From assembly GCA_914767885.1 (NCBI GenBank), contig CAJZBQ010000037.1, forward strand, positions 682,001-746,000: 64,000 bases of DNA, given 5' to 3'. The number at the start of each line of letters is the position of its first letter. Within the stretch, counting starts at the first letter, position 1. Below the pieces are notes generated by a model. That model had not been told where the DNA came from. It ran no database searches and was given only the letters and a program-made list of their open reading frames with translations. The stretch is from Blepharisma stoltei. Lineage: Eukaryota > Ciliophora > Heterotrichea > Heterotrichida > Blepharismidae. Below, in pieces: positions 52,192 through 64,000 of this stretch. A program made the translations under genes and the position numbers.

Positions 52192-53763
52192 ATGTATATT
52201 TTGCTAAATTTACTTTTAGCAGTTTTCCTCAAACAAGCTACCACAGAATCCATTCCCAGCTTACAAACAGGTAAAAGTCTTTCCGTTACTCAAGAATCTG
52301 AATGATCTTATTTTCAATTAATTTTAAACTCCCCATCAAAAGTGTATATACGAGTTTCCCTTAAAATATTACAAAAACCTGACACTTCAGAGCCAGTTTT
52401 ATCAATAGGCCATGATCTGCCTTCTTTTTCTTCTGGCGGATTATCAGTAAATGCTGATATGATTGATTATGATGGATGGTTTACCCAGTGTGGTTACCAT
52501 TCCTTAATATTCCAAAGTTCCTCAATATCAAGTTCTTCTGTCACTTATATAGGAATCAGCAATTATAACTATGAAAAAGGACAAATTTCATACAAAATCT
52601 CCATAGAAGAAGATGACTATATTCTTTGTCCACAGGACTGTAATTCAAGAGGGGTTTGTGTGTCTCTTAATGTATGTGAATGCCAAAATGGGTACATTGG
52701 AGTTGGCTGTGAAAGCCAAGCTACTGAAATTACACAAAATAATTTATATTCGCTGAATGCGCCCTGCCAAGGAGTAAATTATGCTTATATAAATCGCCAG
52801 AAGGTATCAGACGATGCATTAAAATTTTATTTTGGGTGGACAAAGTACTCAGGCAGACTGTTTTGGGATTATAAAGGAAGAGGAGTTGCTGAGCTGCCGT
52901 CACCTAGAAATTATTTTTATCAAGTTTTACTGCCTGACTATAATTACAGCTTAAAGGTGGATCTCGACGTAAAAATGATGTCAAATATGATTTATATGGC
53001 ACTTTATAATGACTTGAACTGCACAAGTGAAAATTTTAATTTGTATGTAAAATTGTCTGGGAGCTCATTATACCCTACAGTGTTAATTAGAAAAAATAAA
53101 TAGCGTGACTGGCGAGTTTTTTTACTTTATGGTAATCGCCATTTTCGGACTGATTTATATAAGCCTTAAAGCGCTTTAGTAAGGTATAGAAGAAAATGAT
53201 ATCCTGGTTTATGTTTTACCAACACTGGGTGTATTATTATTCATTATTGTAGTTATATTAGGTGTTATGTATTATAAACATCGACGCCATAGAAAAAGAA
53301 GTATTGGGCTTTCTTTAACGAAGATAAATGAAAAATTCCCATTAGTCCAGTATTCAGAAGTTTCTAGCAAAACTTCAGACAAAAATTGTGCCATTTGTCT
53401 TGATGAATTTTTAGAGAATTCTCTTGTAAGAAAATTATACTGCAATCATATATACCTTTATCCTTATAAATACCTAAGCTTTATGCATATTTTCCTTATA
53501 AATTAAAAAAAAATTACTATAAATATATCAGTAAAATTAGCCTAGGCAGAATATTCCATGATCATTGCATAAAGCGCTGGCTTAAAATGAGCAAAGTAAT
53601 TACCATTTAGATTTGCTACATCTGCAAACAAGACTGTGCAGGGTCTCCTGAAGAGCTTCTTGACGTAACTCAAGAAAAAGAAATTTATGCGCGTCCTAAT
53701 ACAGTCAGAACTTATCGAGATGAAGCAGCCCAGCCAGTTGAAATCCTGAGCCCAGATGCATAA
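52192..53763 (+). CDS. Transmembrane RING-H2 E3 ligase with EGF-like module
   Basis: Signal peptide (MYILLNLLLAVFLKQATT), luminal region, an EGF-like module (CPQDCNSRGVCVSLNVCECQ...GVGCE), then a membrane span (LPTLGVLLFIIVVILGVMYY), a basic stretch and a RING-H2 finger: CAICLDEF...VRKLYCNHIFHDHCIKRW...ICYICKQDC. Two IESs (53084-53186, 53451-53551) and one 15-nt intron (53596-53610) must be removed; the total is then 450 residues. The finger recruits an E2 on the cytosolic face; targets are probably membrane proteins. Confidence 0.88.
53084..53186. other. IES, about 103 bp, in RING gene
   Basis: In-phase TAs at 53084 and 53187. Joins TVLEENDILVYV before the membrane span. Confidence 0.65.
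53451..53551. other. IES, 101 bp, in RING gene
   Basis: TA at 53451 and 53552. Turns CNHIYLYPY-stop into the consensus CNHIFHDHC. Confidence 0.85.
53596..53610 (+). other. 15-nt intron, GTAATTACCATTTAG
   Basis: GT...AG, 15 nt, with an in-frame TAG. Removal gives MSKICYICKQD, the last cysteine pair of the RING finger. Confidence 0.85.
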
Positions 53764-53791
53764 ACTTATAAAAATTCATTAAATTAATAAA

Positions 53792-55122
53792 ATGAAGCTT
53801 AAGAAATTCTTATTGCGGTATTACCCACCAGGAATTATACTCGAATACCTCCGATCAAACGGCCAGATAGAGTCCAAATACATTGACTTGCTAAATTTAA
53901 GCCCTCAGACTGATGTAGATGCCCTTGTGGATCAGATTATTTTCGAAGAACCCGCCATATCTCAGACAAGAAAGCCACAGCTGCGAAAGCTTATATTGAA
54001 ACTTATAGAAAAACTTCAAACCAACCAAAATCAGCGCTTTATCCTATATAAGTCTCTTAAAGCCCATATTTTACCCCTTACGAATTGTGCCTTCAATAAA
54101 TCAGGCGATAAATTTATCACTGGGTCCTATGATAGGACCTGCAAGATTTGGGACACGATGTCTGGGGAAGAAATAAGGAGTTTGGAAGGACACAAAAACG
54201 TGGTGTATGCAATTGCGTTTAATAACCCTTATGGAGACAGAGTAGCAACTGGGTCATTTGATAAGACTGCCAAGCTATGAAATGCGGATACTGGTGAGTG
54301 CATGTATACACTTAGGCATCAAAAAGAAATTGTCTGCTTAAATTTCGGTTTGCAAAAAAAAATAAATTAATTTTTATATAAAAAAAAAATTTTTATAGAA
54401 AAATTATAAATTTCGACACCAATGGGTTTTTATTTGCCACAGGCTCTATGGACCAAACTGCTTGCATATGGGATGTTGAAACAGGTGAACGCCTTTGTTC
54501 GTTTGCAGGGCATACCGGAGAAATCGTAAGTGTCCAGTTCAATACTGATGGCGATAAAGTTCTCACCGGCAGCTTTGATTTTACCGCAAGAATTTGGGAT
54601 ACCAGATCAGGCCAATGTATAAGGCTTCTAGAAGGCCACAATGGCGAAATTTCTAACGCTCAATTTGATTTTTCAGGCGATTTTGTAGCAACTGGCAGCA
54701 TCGACCACACTTGCAAGCTTTGGGACGTGAACAGTGGAAGATGCATTGAAACCTTACGAGGCCACACAAACGAAGTTTTAGACGTCGCTTTTAATTCAAC
54801 TGGCACCAAGCTGGTAACTGCAAGTGGTGACACATATGCAAGAGTTTATAATGTTTTAACTAATGCATGCGTAGGAATTCTAGTCGGCCATGAAGGAGAA
54901 ATTTCCAAGGTTGCCTTTAACCCTCAAGGGACCAAAATTCTGACTGCAAGTAATGATAAGACGTGTAGGATATGGAACGCAGAAACTGGCGAATGCTTGC
55001 AGACACTTGAAGGACATACAGACGAAATATTCTCTTGTGCATTTAATTATGAAGGAGATACTATAATTACTGGGTCAAAAGATAATACATGCAAGATCTG
55101 GAAAGATACCGAAGGAGCCTAA
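53792..55122 (+). CDS. DAW1: Dynein assembly factor DAW1/ODA16 (WDR69)
   Basis: The N-terminus [19 protein letters not shown] and [10 protein letters not shown] are diagnostic for DAW1. Eight WD40 repeats follow ([96 protein letters not shown]). Removing the 68-bp IES 54339-54406 restores [16 protein letters not shown] and 420 residues. It carries outer-arm dynein into cilia as an adaptor for intraflagellar transport. It ends 19 bp from the convergent katanin gene. Confidence 0.96.
54339..54406. other. IES, 68 bp, in DAW1
   Basis: TA at 54339 and 54407 inside the direct repeat TAAATTTCG. In-phase; restores a WD40 repeat. Confidence 0.88.
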
Positions 55123-55141
55123 TAAAAATAGCTTATATGAA

Positions 55142-56952
<1,811 letters not shown>

Positions 56953-57226
56953 CTATTAATTTCAAATCCATTTATTAAATAAAGTCTTTTGTATTTCTGT
57001 GTGTGTCTGGGGTAAAATTAATGAGAATTTACTTGAATTCAGTTTTAAGCTTTAAAAAAAATAAATTCCTTAAGATTTATGGAAAAAGTATAGCCAATTG
57101 CCTGTTATATAGACTTATAGACTTTAGTCAAATAAAAAACTTAAAAAATGATAAAATCAACTTAAGTAATTAGACATTAAAACAGCGAGTTTTTTATTCA
57201 ACTTAAAAACAGCTATTTAAATTAAA

Positions 57227-57873
57227 ATGGGCTGCTGTGAATCAAGAGATGTAATTTCTATATAGAAAAGCAAAGATAGAGCTCCAGAGGAATCGACTTA
57301 CCAATCCTTTATGACTTAAACACAAATAAAATGGTTACTTATCCGAAATGTCATTCTCCTATACCCTCGGGGCTTTTTTGGTTTAGGTGGGCTGGAGCTG
57401 AACATTGTGCCCACAGGGTTTTTTCTCCTGGTTGGACATAATGACAGGGGTTTTACCCTCACCTCAGATAAGGAAACCAGAGTCCATAAGACAGCTCCTC
57501 TCTTCTGGATGAGAAGGGCAATGAGGATCAAAGGAGGACTTGGGGTCGTGTCCTATCTCCCATCTCCGAATAAGCCATGCTGGCCGCTAGTAGTTGCCCA
57601 AGGAATATCTGAATGTCTATCCCCGAGGGATGGAGGCGTCACCATTTTTTGGTGACGTCGGCAGAAAAGGGCATTAGTGCTGGTCAATGTCTAGGAGTGG
57701 CCTGATGTCAGTAAATAGGAGAGGGGCTGAAATAAATCCATTATATGACTTACACTAGACCTCCTACCCCAGCAAATTACGAAATTGTTGAAGAGGCGAA
57801 ATCACTAGGCCTGAAACCTCTGAATGAAGAAGATAAAGAAGCTTATGAGCGTTATTCTTCCACAATTAAATAA
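57227..57873 (+). CDS. Small N-myristoylated protein
   Basis: MGCCESRD fits N-myristoylation with palmitoylated cysteines. A 15-nt intron (57251-57265) follows, then KSKDRAPEESTYQSFMT, a retroposon, and YTRPPTPANYEIVEEAKSLG...YERYSSTIK. Excising 57317-57750 and the intron gives 65 residues in one frame. Despite its size the gene shows an intron, an IES and a lipid anchor. No family recognised. Confidence 0.75.
57251..57265 (+). other. 15-nt intron, GTAATTTCTATATAG
   Basis: Same length and same GTAATT...TAG pattern as the intron at 53596. Contains an in-frame TAG. Confidence 0.85.
57319..57743 (+). mobile_element. Retroposon R12 inside myristoylated-protein gene
   Basis: TATGACTTA at 57310-57318 and 57744-57752. 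Starts AACACAAATAAAATGGTTAC. GC-rich and non-coding. TA of the duplication (57317, 57751) restores the frame. Confidence 0.8.
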
Positions 57874-57906
57874 TCTTCAATTAATTATTTTTAATTTTTT
57901 TAAAAA

Positions 57907-58646
57907 ATGACATACAATTATTCATTAATGAATATTTATACATTGAATCCCTTGAAAACTCCAATTCATGGGAAAAAATCAAGCACTCAGGCTGGTTTGA
58001 TATTTCTAAGCTCAATGGGACTACCAAATATGATTCTCATACCCCAGTCAGCAAAATCTGGTTTTCCTTGGGTACAAAAGTTGAATTATCTATCATTTTA
58101 GATTTTCTGAATGAGCCCAAGAAAAGACTGTCATGGGACAAAAATTTCAAAACTTATGAAATAATTGATGGGAATTTTCCAACTAATTATACAATTTATT
58201 TCCTTATCAAATTATTTGCATATAAAGGAGATTATATAGAAAAAAGAGTAGTGGCTTATGATAAAGACTCAGTTGTATACCAATCTCTATGAATTTCTCT
58301 ATTTATTTTATAAAAATGATGAATTTAATATTTATATCAAATTTGCATAGTCGTTTATTATTCGGTAGAAAATGAGCAAAGGCCTAAACAGAGATGGGTT
58401 TCCAGAGGAATTACTCATATTGGACTAACAAGAATAAGGATAGTTAATGGTAAAATCGAATTTGTTATCATAGGACAGTCAGACCCTTCTAGTACTCTTG
58501 CAAAACTCGCACAAAATGTAGGGATAGGGCTTTCTGACGAGTGGTGTAAAAAATATAAAAGTGCTATTTTAGAAGCTAGAAAAGGGAGTGAAAATAGGAG
58601 AAAAGATACAGAAATTTTGGAAGAAAATAAATGCAGCTGCAAGTAA
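57907..58646 (+). CDS. START-domain lipid-binding protein
   Basis: The conserved reading is EYLYIESLENSNSWEKIKHSG..., PVSKIWFSLGTKVEL, RLSWDKNFKTYEII, then after removal of 58278-58355 VVYYSVENEQRPKQRWVSRG and GLSDEWCKKYKSAILEARK. This is a START fold covering nearly the whole protein (about 220 residues). From ATG 57907 the frame needs one extra base near 57928 (an AA run). The C-terminus is CSCK. START proteins carry sterols or phospholipids between membranes. Confidence 0.7.
58278..58355. other. IES, 78 bp, in START gene
   Basis: TA at 58278 and 58356 (58359 also possible). Joins DSVVYYSVENE. Confidence 0.75.
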
Positions 58647-58719
58647 ACACAATTTTATGCTAATATGATTTTTCTATATATTTTAATTTTGTCATTTCCT
58701 ATCAAATTATAAATAAATA

Positions 58720-60401
58720 ATGGGCGAAACAGCGATTAATTTATTCAAAATGCTTTATCTAGCCTCAAAAAACAACAAAATATTTTTAACAATACCAAAG
58801 ACTATTATTTATGGCTTCGGGTTTAAGGACCTTACAATGATTTCGACAGTAGAAAAAACCATGCATTTTCAAGAAATTTCTCTAACAAATTTGCATAGGT
58901 TTCTGAATGAATTTGAATATGAGGATAAAAACTTTCCATTTGCTGTATTTAAAACAAAAGATAGTATCACACTTGTAAATAATCCTCAAGAAGCTTATAT
59001 TGTATTTAATATAATCTCCTAAAATTATTTAATAAAAATTTTGATTTTATATAAAAAAAAGGATTTTTCTAAAAAATTTATTTTTATTAAATAAATAAAA
59101 ATTGCTTATACACTTATAGAAAAAAATGTAAAAATCAGATACGAATTTTCTTTACAACAATATATTATTTCCCCCGGAGATTACACACAAATAGTCCGTG
59201 TATCAAAAAATTCAGCAAATCGTATATCCGCAAAAATCATAAAAAATAAATATTCCTTTATTTGCCAAAAGAAAAATCATGTAATGTTAAATCCGAATTT
59301 AAACTTTTTCCTAACGACTACAGAAGAAAAGGAACAAAAATACTCTGATTTTCAGCCATTAACCAAAAGTTTTATAATAATTAGAGGAATTTGTGTCGGA
59401 AAAGGGAGTATTTCTATGTCTACTATTGAATTGTCACAGAGTATCGATTGGATTTATAGTATATTAAAAGCAGTGTTATTACATAGGACTGTTATGAAAG
59501 TTTCAGCTAATTTTATTATGAGTAAAAATAACGAATGATTTTTGATAAGTTTACATTCGTGCCATATTAGTGAAAAGAAAGCCGAAATTTCATTTTTTAG
59601 GAGAAAATCAACAGAAACTCCAAGCATGATAGGTAAATTAAATAGAACGGTAGCTACTGGCCATGATTTATTAAACCTTACTATATGCTCAAAAAATCAT
59701 GAAGATATTGATAAAACATTTATGGGTAATAATACACCTAGCTTGGAATTAAATAAAATATTTAATAAGGATCCCATAACTCCCCAAAAAATTAAGCAAA
59801 AACCGCCTTTAGCACGATCCCAAACTGTTAAAAAAATCCCTCCTGTGATAGAAACAATAGAAAATGATATTGATACTTTAATTGGGAAAGATCGCCTGAA
59901 AGACCTGAAGTATATGAACTATCAGAAGTGGCTTAAAAGAAGGGAAGATAAGCTGCCTGATATGATGCTTGAAAAAACCTATGCAAAACAGATTTCTACA
60001 TTCCATGATGCTGTTAAAAAGAAACACAATTCAAGCTTGAATTTGTTAAAAAATTTTATATGATTTTACATTAAAAGGGTTTATTATTAATTGGCTTTAT
60101 AAAGAAGGATATTTCATATGGAATAGGCATAAAACAAACTATGGAGGACATAGTGTCAATAAATTCATTAAAAGGAGAATTTGTAGTAAAAGACGCTTCC
60201 AAGCTGCTTTTAACGAAAAATTTCAAGAGGCATTTAAACTGATTTGCAGAAGACAATAAAAATGATGAAGAAGATGATAAAGTATCATCAATAAGAGCAA
60301 GCTTTACTCAAGCCTTTAAAGATAAATGTGTAGAAAATGTCATATTAAATGGCTGCCAAAGGCTAGAAAGCCTAAAAAGGAAAAGATCAATCAAAAAATA
60401 A
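58720..60401 (+). CDS. Unknown protein, about 500 residues
   Basis: MGETAINLFKMLYLASKNNK..., with the IES 58996-59106 removed inside PQEAYTLIEKN, Trp from TGA at NNEWFLI and LNWFAED, then a linker with PPLARSQTVKK and a helical end (YMNYQKWLKRREDKL, SLKRKRSIKK). A second interruption near 60015-60100 is certain but its ends are ambiguous. The first 280 residues look like a compact beta-rich domain. No family recognised. Confidence 0.55.
58996..59106. other. IES, 111 bp
   Basis: TA at 58996 and 59107 within the repeated GCTTATA; in phase. Confidence 0.75.
60059..60099. other. Probable IES, 41-83 bp
   Basis: Stops at 60088-60102 separate LKNFI from KKDISYGIGIKQ. TA pairs 60059/60100, 60047/60100 and 60015/60098 all keep the frame; the last (83 bp) fits the usual size. 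Confidence 0.45.
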
Positions 60402-60614
60402 TTTTAACTATTTATATTGTTTCCTGTAGAAGTTTTATTGCAAATTATATTCTAAAATGGAATTTAATTTTTCCAAAATTCGTTATAAATCTATCAATTT
60501 TTTTTCCTTTTATATTTTTGTCAAAAAATATTCTTATCGGCAAATATCGTATTAAATTTTCCTTTTCCACGTCTATCTTCACACTATCAAGATATATACT
60601 TCTATAATAATAAA

Positions 60615-61901
60615 ATGGGAGGAAAACATAGCACTCGAAGCATATTAATCACGACTGACCAAGTATCTTCAGTCCCAGGCTCTAATATTACAGGAAAAAT
60701 TTATATGAAGCTAGAAAAAGCCATCCGCGCTTCTACTCTCTGACTGAAGTTCAAAGGAAAAGAACAGACTCAATGAAGCTCATCTGCAATTTCTTCCAAA
60801 TCTAAAGGTATTACAAACCTGATCAATTTAAAAGCCCCAGTCATTGTATGGGAAGACGGAATAATCCCTAGTGGGGACTATGAAATCCCTTATACTTATA
60901 CGCTGCCTGAAAACCTTGCTAACTCTTTTCACATTGATACGCAAAATTATAATGCAGATATTATATATAAACTATAGTGATTTATTATGAATAAAATATT
61001 AGCTAATTTAATAGGGTAAAGGCAGAATTAAATAGAATAAAAGCAGAAATTGAGCCAGAAGGCCACAAAAAAATGAAGAGTTCTGTAGATATTCAAATTT
61101 ATAACCTTGTGCAAGCTAAAGAAGGGAGTATTGCGAGTAATAAGATTCCTGTTTCTCATTGCTGCTCTGTTGGTAGCTTCAGGATTAACATTCAATTAGA
61201 TAAATCTGCATACACGCCACTAGAAAAGCCCCAAGTTTCTATGGAAATCAACAATACAGAGTCTGGCGCTAATTTGGATTCAATTACAATATCATTAGCA
61301 AGACAAATTATTTTACGCAGCAATAAAAAACATACATTTTATAGCGAGTATATACAATCTTATATGATTTCTAGTCTCTTTTTATTCTTGAAAAACTATT
61401 TTTAGTAGATAATTACATTATCCTGTAATTATTAATTTAAAATTCATATAAAATTTTATATACCTTTAACACTTTATTACATTTTTTTTTATTCTGGCTC
61501 GCCATACTGGCGAGCTATTTATATATATTTACTATATTTCCTCTCACAAAACCAAAGGCTGTGGCAAAGGAAAAATCTGTGAACGAGAAAACGCAATCTC
61601 AACCTCCCTCGACTTATCAAAAGTCCAAAAAACCCTACATCACGCCCCAACTATAACCTCAGCCAAAATCGAATGCATGTATAAGCTGATTTTCGATTTT
61701 ATTTCTAATGACAGCTGTGTAAGAAACATCAACTCATGCGAAATTCCTTTAGAAATTTGTCCACAGATAATGGAAATCCCTAGACCAGCCCCAGAAGCTC
61801 CTGCAGGATGGAATCCAGTCACTTTTGAGGTACAGAAGCTTTCTTACGAGTATGCTGAAGCATATGCGCCTTCCGCTCCTCCATTAGAAGATGAGGAATA
61901 A
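60615..61901 (+). CDS. Arrestin-domain protein
   Basis: N- and C-arrestin sandwiches: VPGSNITGKIYMKLEKAIRA, LWLKFKGKEQTQW, GIIPSGDYEIPYTYTLPENL, then ADIIYKLKAELNR, and in the C-domain INIQLDKSAYTPLEKPQVSMEINN, GCGKGKICERENAI. Trp from TGA twice. Two IESs (60973-61016; 61349-61532). About 350 residues with a Pro-rich PSAPPLEDEE tail, a plausible PSAP/ESCRT-binding motif. Probably an alpha-arrestin that sorts membrane cargo. Confidence 0.8.
60973..61016. other. Probable IES, 44 bp, in arrestin gene
   Basis: In-phase TAs at 60973 and 61017 join IIYKLKAELN. Confidence 0.55.
61349..61532. other. IES, 184 bp (or 193), in arrestin gene
   Basis: TA at 61349 (or 61340) and 61533. The interior has a perfect hairpin GCTCGCCATACTGGCGAGC. 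Joins FYSEYISSHKTKGCG. Confidence 0.65.
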
Positions 61902-61992
61902 TTAATAAATTCTATACTGATTATTAAAAATATATAAATATCATTGACTATTAATAATATTGGCCTTATTTAAGCCAAATATTATAACTTAT

Positions 61993-63524
61993 TTAAAGTT
62001 TTTGGATTATTTCAGGAATCGCCTTGAATAAATCAGCTACAAGCCCATAGTCAGCAACACTGAAAATTGGTGCTTCTGGGTCTGTATTAATAGCAACTAT
62101 CACTTTTGAATCTTTCATACCAGCAATGTGCTGGATTGCTCCAGAAACTCCACAAGCAATATAAAGATTTGGGGCTACAATTTTCCCAGTCTGACCAATC
62201 TGCAAGTCATTTGAGCAAAATCCAGCATCTACTGCAGCCCTTGATGCGCCAACCCCAGCTCCTAATTTTTCAGCTAATCCTTCTATTCTTTCTATAATAA
62301 TTCCAATTAAAAATAAAAAATAATCAAATATTTTTAATATTTATTGTTATATAGTATACTACATGCCAATTATCTTTACTTTTCAGTCCTCTTCCTCCAG
62401 TCACAATGATCTTTGCAGTGCCAAGCTCTGGCCTTTCATTGGCTTCTAAGTTTTGGGACACCCAAGTCATGACAGGTCTAAATGGTATATTTAGGTCAAT
62501 TCTTTCGATTGGGGACGCAGTTTTGGAAACTGGGTTTCTATCGAATGAAGTTGACCGGATTGTCAGAAGAATAAAATCTTGGTGGGTAGTCACTGTATAT
62601 ATAGCGTTTCCAGCATAGCCTGGACGTTTGAAGCATTTTTCATTCATAATGCGGACTACGTCAGATATGGGCTGAGTATTCATGACACCTCCAAGTCTTG
62701 GGATGATATCTCTTGAGAACTGGCTTGTAGCACCAATTATTCTTTTGAATCTATATTGAGTTTGGACTGCTTGAAGAGTCTGAGTCATAACGTCTGCCAT
62801 ATGATTTTTAAGTACTGGATTGTCTTAATCTTAATCTTAATTACGAGATTATCAGCTGCTAAGCTGTTACTTGTTGACGCAGTCACCCAGACCCCCTCGA
62901 GGGTTCCTCCGCTTTGCGACTTCCGCCTACAGGACTCTGATTTTACAGCTAGCCTGTTCTGTTGGTCGTCTCCTCCTTGCAAGCTACAACCTTGCTCCAG
63001 TCTTGAGTGGGCAGATTTAGGAATTCTGCGGCCTTGCTTGAGGCTGTGGGTACGAGGTTGCCCATTCCGAAAATCTGAAAAGCAAATTTTCTGGTAGGGC
63101 TGTCGGCCAGAAGGAAAATCCAAGCCCGGGACGCAACGCCCAGTATCGCGCTAGGGAATTGCCCGATTGATCAGGAGGTGACTCTTGGTGCTGCTGAGCT
63201 TCCCCTTTCCAACTTGGAAGACCCTTCCTCCTCGAGGTAAAAACCCTTGGTGACAGAATGAGCTGCGGTCGACCAAATTCGACATTGCGCTCCACTGTCC
63301 CAAGGTAAAACCCAGCCGGATACACATTCCGAGCGCCTTTTCCCCTTCCACAAGGTCCCCGGGATACCCGGCTACAGGTGTTGAGGAAAAGGGCTGGCTC
63401 TCCAGTCGCTATTTTTATGTATAAGTACTGGATTGTCATAATGCAAAACTTTTGTGACTCCTTTGATTTTTGATGCTTCTTCTGAGATGTGCATTAAAAA
63501 TGGTATGGCAAGCAACCCAACCAA
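61993..63524 (-). CDS. ETFA: Electron transfer flavoprotein alpha subunit
   Basis: Reads [41 protein letters not shown]..., [47 protein letters not shown], then the FAD-binding C-terminal domain VTGGRGLKS...[56 protein letters not shown] retroposon (62825-63421) and a short IES (62293-62356) must be removed. The N-terminus beyond 63524 is lost in another insertion and a MITE. It is the mitochondrial acceptor of electrons from acyl-CoA dehydrogenases. Confidence 0.92.
62293..62356. other. IES, 64 bp (or 67), in ETFA
   Basis: TA at 62293 and 62357, in phase. Joins [17 protein letters not shown]. Confidence 0.75.
62825..63421 (-). mobile_element. Retroposon R13 inside ETFA
   Basis: TAAGTACTGGATTGTC at 62809-62824 and 63422-63437 (16 bp). 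On the minus strand it starts CATAAAAATAGCGACTGG and ends in ATTAAGATTAAGATTAA. Excision between the TAs at 62813 and 63426 restores YDNPVLKNH. Confidence 0.92.
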
Positions 63525-63715
63525 TTAATACCTGTAGCTAGGGTAGGGACCTAGTGAAGGGAAGATGGCCGCTCAGGAATGTATATCCAGACAGGTTTCA
63601 TTTGGTTTGGTGGAGGTACTTTTTATTTTTTCAATGGAAGCATTTCCAAAGGGACAAAAACCACCTAAGGCGGCTTCAATTTCTGATTGGAGATTCAGCA
63701 TTGGTGCGGAAAACC
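63525..63715 (-). other. Interrupted upstream coding region with possible retroposon scrap
   Basis: The minus strand reads FSAPMLNLQSEIEAAL...FGNASIEK at about 63635-63712, which looks coding and may be the N-terminal part of ETFA or another gene. Between it and 63524 lies GC-rich sequence (GATGGCCGCTCAGGAATGTA, ATCCAGACAGG) resembling the start of the R5/R11 family, with stops. Confidence 0.35.
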
Positions 63716-64000
63716 TAACTCCCCCCCCCCCTCCGTGAGCGAACAAAAAAATTTTGTTCGCTCACGGAGGGGGGTTAATTTTTTTTTTTTAAAAAAATTT
63801 TTATATATAAATTTTATAAAAAATATTTTTTTCGAAATTTAAAAAAATCCTAATTTGCAAAAATTGGGAAGCAAATATTAATTTAATTTGCAAAATTTAT
63901 GTTTTAAAACGCAATTTGTTTAAAATTAAACAGAATTAGCTCTAGATTTCATTATACTAATTATCACTTATATATCAAAATTTTTTTCCATTAAAATTTT
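63716..64000 (-). mobile_element. MITE copy 17, cut by window edge
   Basis: Reverse, pristine: TA at 63716, poly-C, GTGAGCGAAC...GTTCGCTCAC hairpin, poly-G and the family middle. Nearly identical to copy 9 (23091). Confidence 0.9.

Overview
This window looks like germline (micronuclear) DNA of a heterotrich ciliate closely resembling Blepharisma. The genome is very AT-rich. Genes read with in-frame TGA as tryptophan while TAA and TAG stay stops. Two 15-nt introns are visible. About 35 genes are packed tightly on both strands, and most are interrupted by segments bounded by TA dinucleotides: internal eliminated sequences (IESs) that would be cut out when the somatic nucleus forms. In about twenty genes, removing the segment between two TAs that sit at the same codon phase restores one continuous, conserved protein of the expected length. 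The genus assignment is inference.

Three classes of repeat explain most of the interruptions. (1) A MITE of about 280-390 bp with C/G-rich ends (core CCTCCGTGAGCGAAC) occurs about 16 times, often inside coding sequence. It matches what I recall being described as BogoMITE in Blepharisma. A variant has the core CCATCCTTGATCGAAC. (2) At least 13 GC-richer insertions of 190-640 bp start with ATAAAATGG-like sequence, end in short AT repeats and are flanked by 8-16 bp target-site duplications; they look like non-autonomous retroposons. Seven lie inside coding sequence, and in six of these the duplicated target contains TA. (3) Three long foldback palindromes are present. In addition there are about 28 short TA-bounded IESs, mostly 60-110 bp.

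Layout. 1-3.2 kb: saposin-like protein, CHY zinc finger protein, coiled-coil mitochondrial-like protein. 3.2-5.8 kb: repeats. 5.8-11.2 kb: mitotic cyclin, RIIa-guanylate kinase, glutathione peroxidase, proteasome ubiquitin receptor Rpn13 and two small proteins. 11.2-13 kb: repeats. 13-18.6 kb: three tandem F-box-like paralogues, each hit by its own MITE. 18.6-27.8 kb: a coiled-coil protein of about 2,500 residues with five IESs. 28.4-34.1 kb: EF-hand protein, tryparedoxin-like protein, leucine-rich-repeat protein. 34.2-45.3 kb: two MAPK-like pseudokinases, a membrane protein, an acetyltransferase-like protein, a multi-pass receptor fused to a degenerate kinase, and an HD hydrolase. 45.3-50.2 kb: repeats and a C2H2 zinc finger gene. 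50.3-63.5 kb: FAM136A-like protein, two N-myristoylated proteins, a membrane RING ligase, the dynein assembly factor DAW1, katanin p60, a START protein, an unknown protein, an arrestin-like protein and ETF alpha. A further MITE runs off the right edge.

Functional themes are cilia and microtubules (DAW1, katanin, RIIa-guanylate kinase, LRR protein), ubiquitin/proteasome (Rpn13, RING, F-box-like proteins), signalling (receptor-kinase, pseudokinases, arrestin, START, EF-hand, cyclin) and redox/mitochondria (GPx, tryparedoxin, ETF alpha, FAM136A). Several genes keep a one-base shift in an A or T run, most simply explained by homopolymer errors in the assembly.
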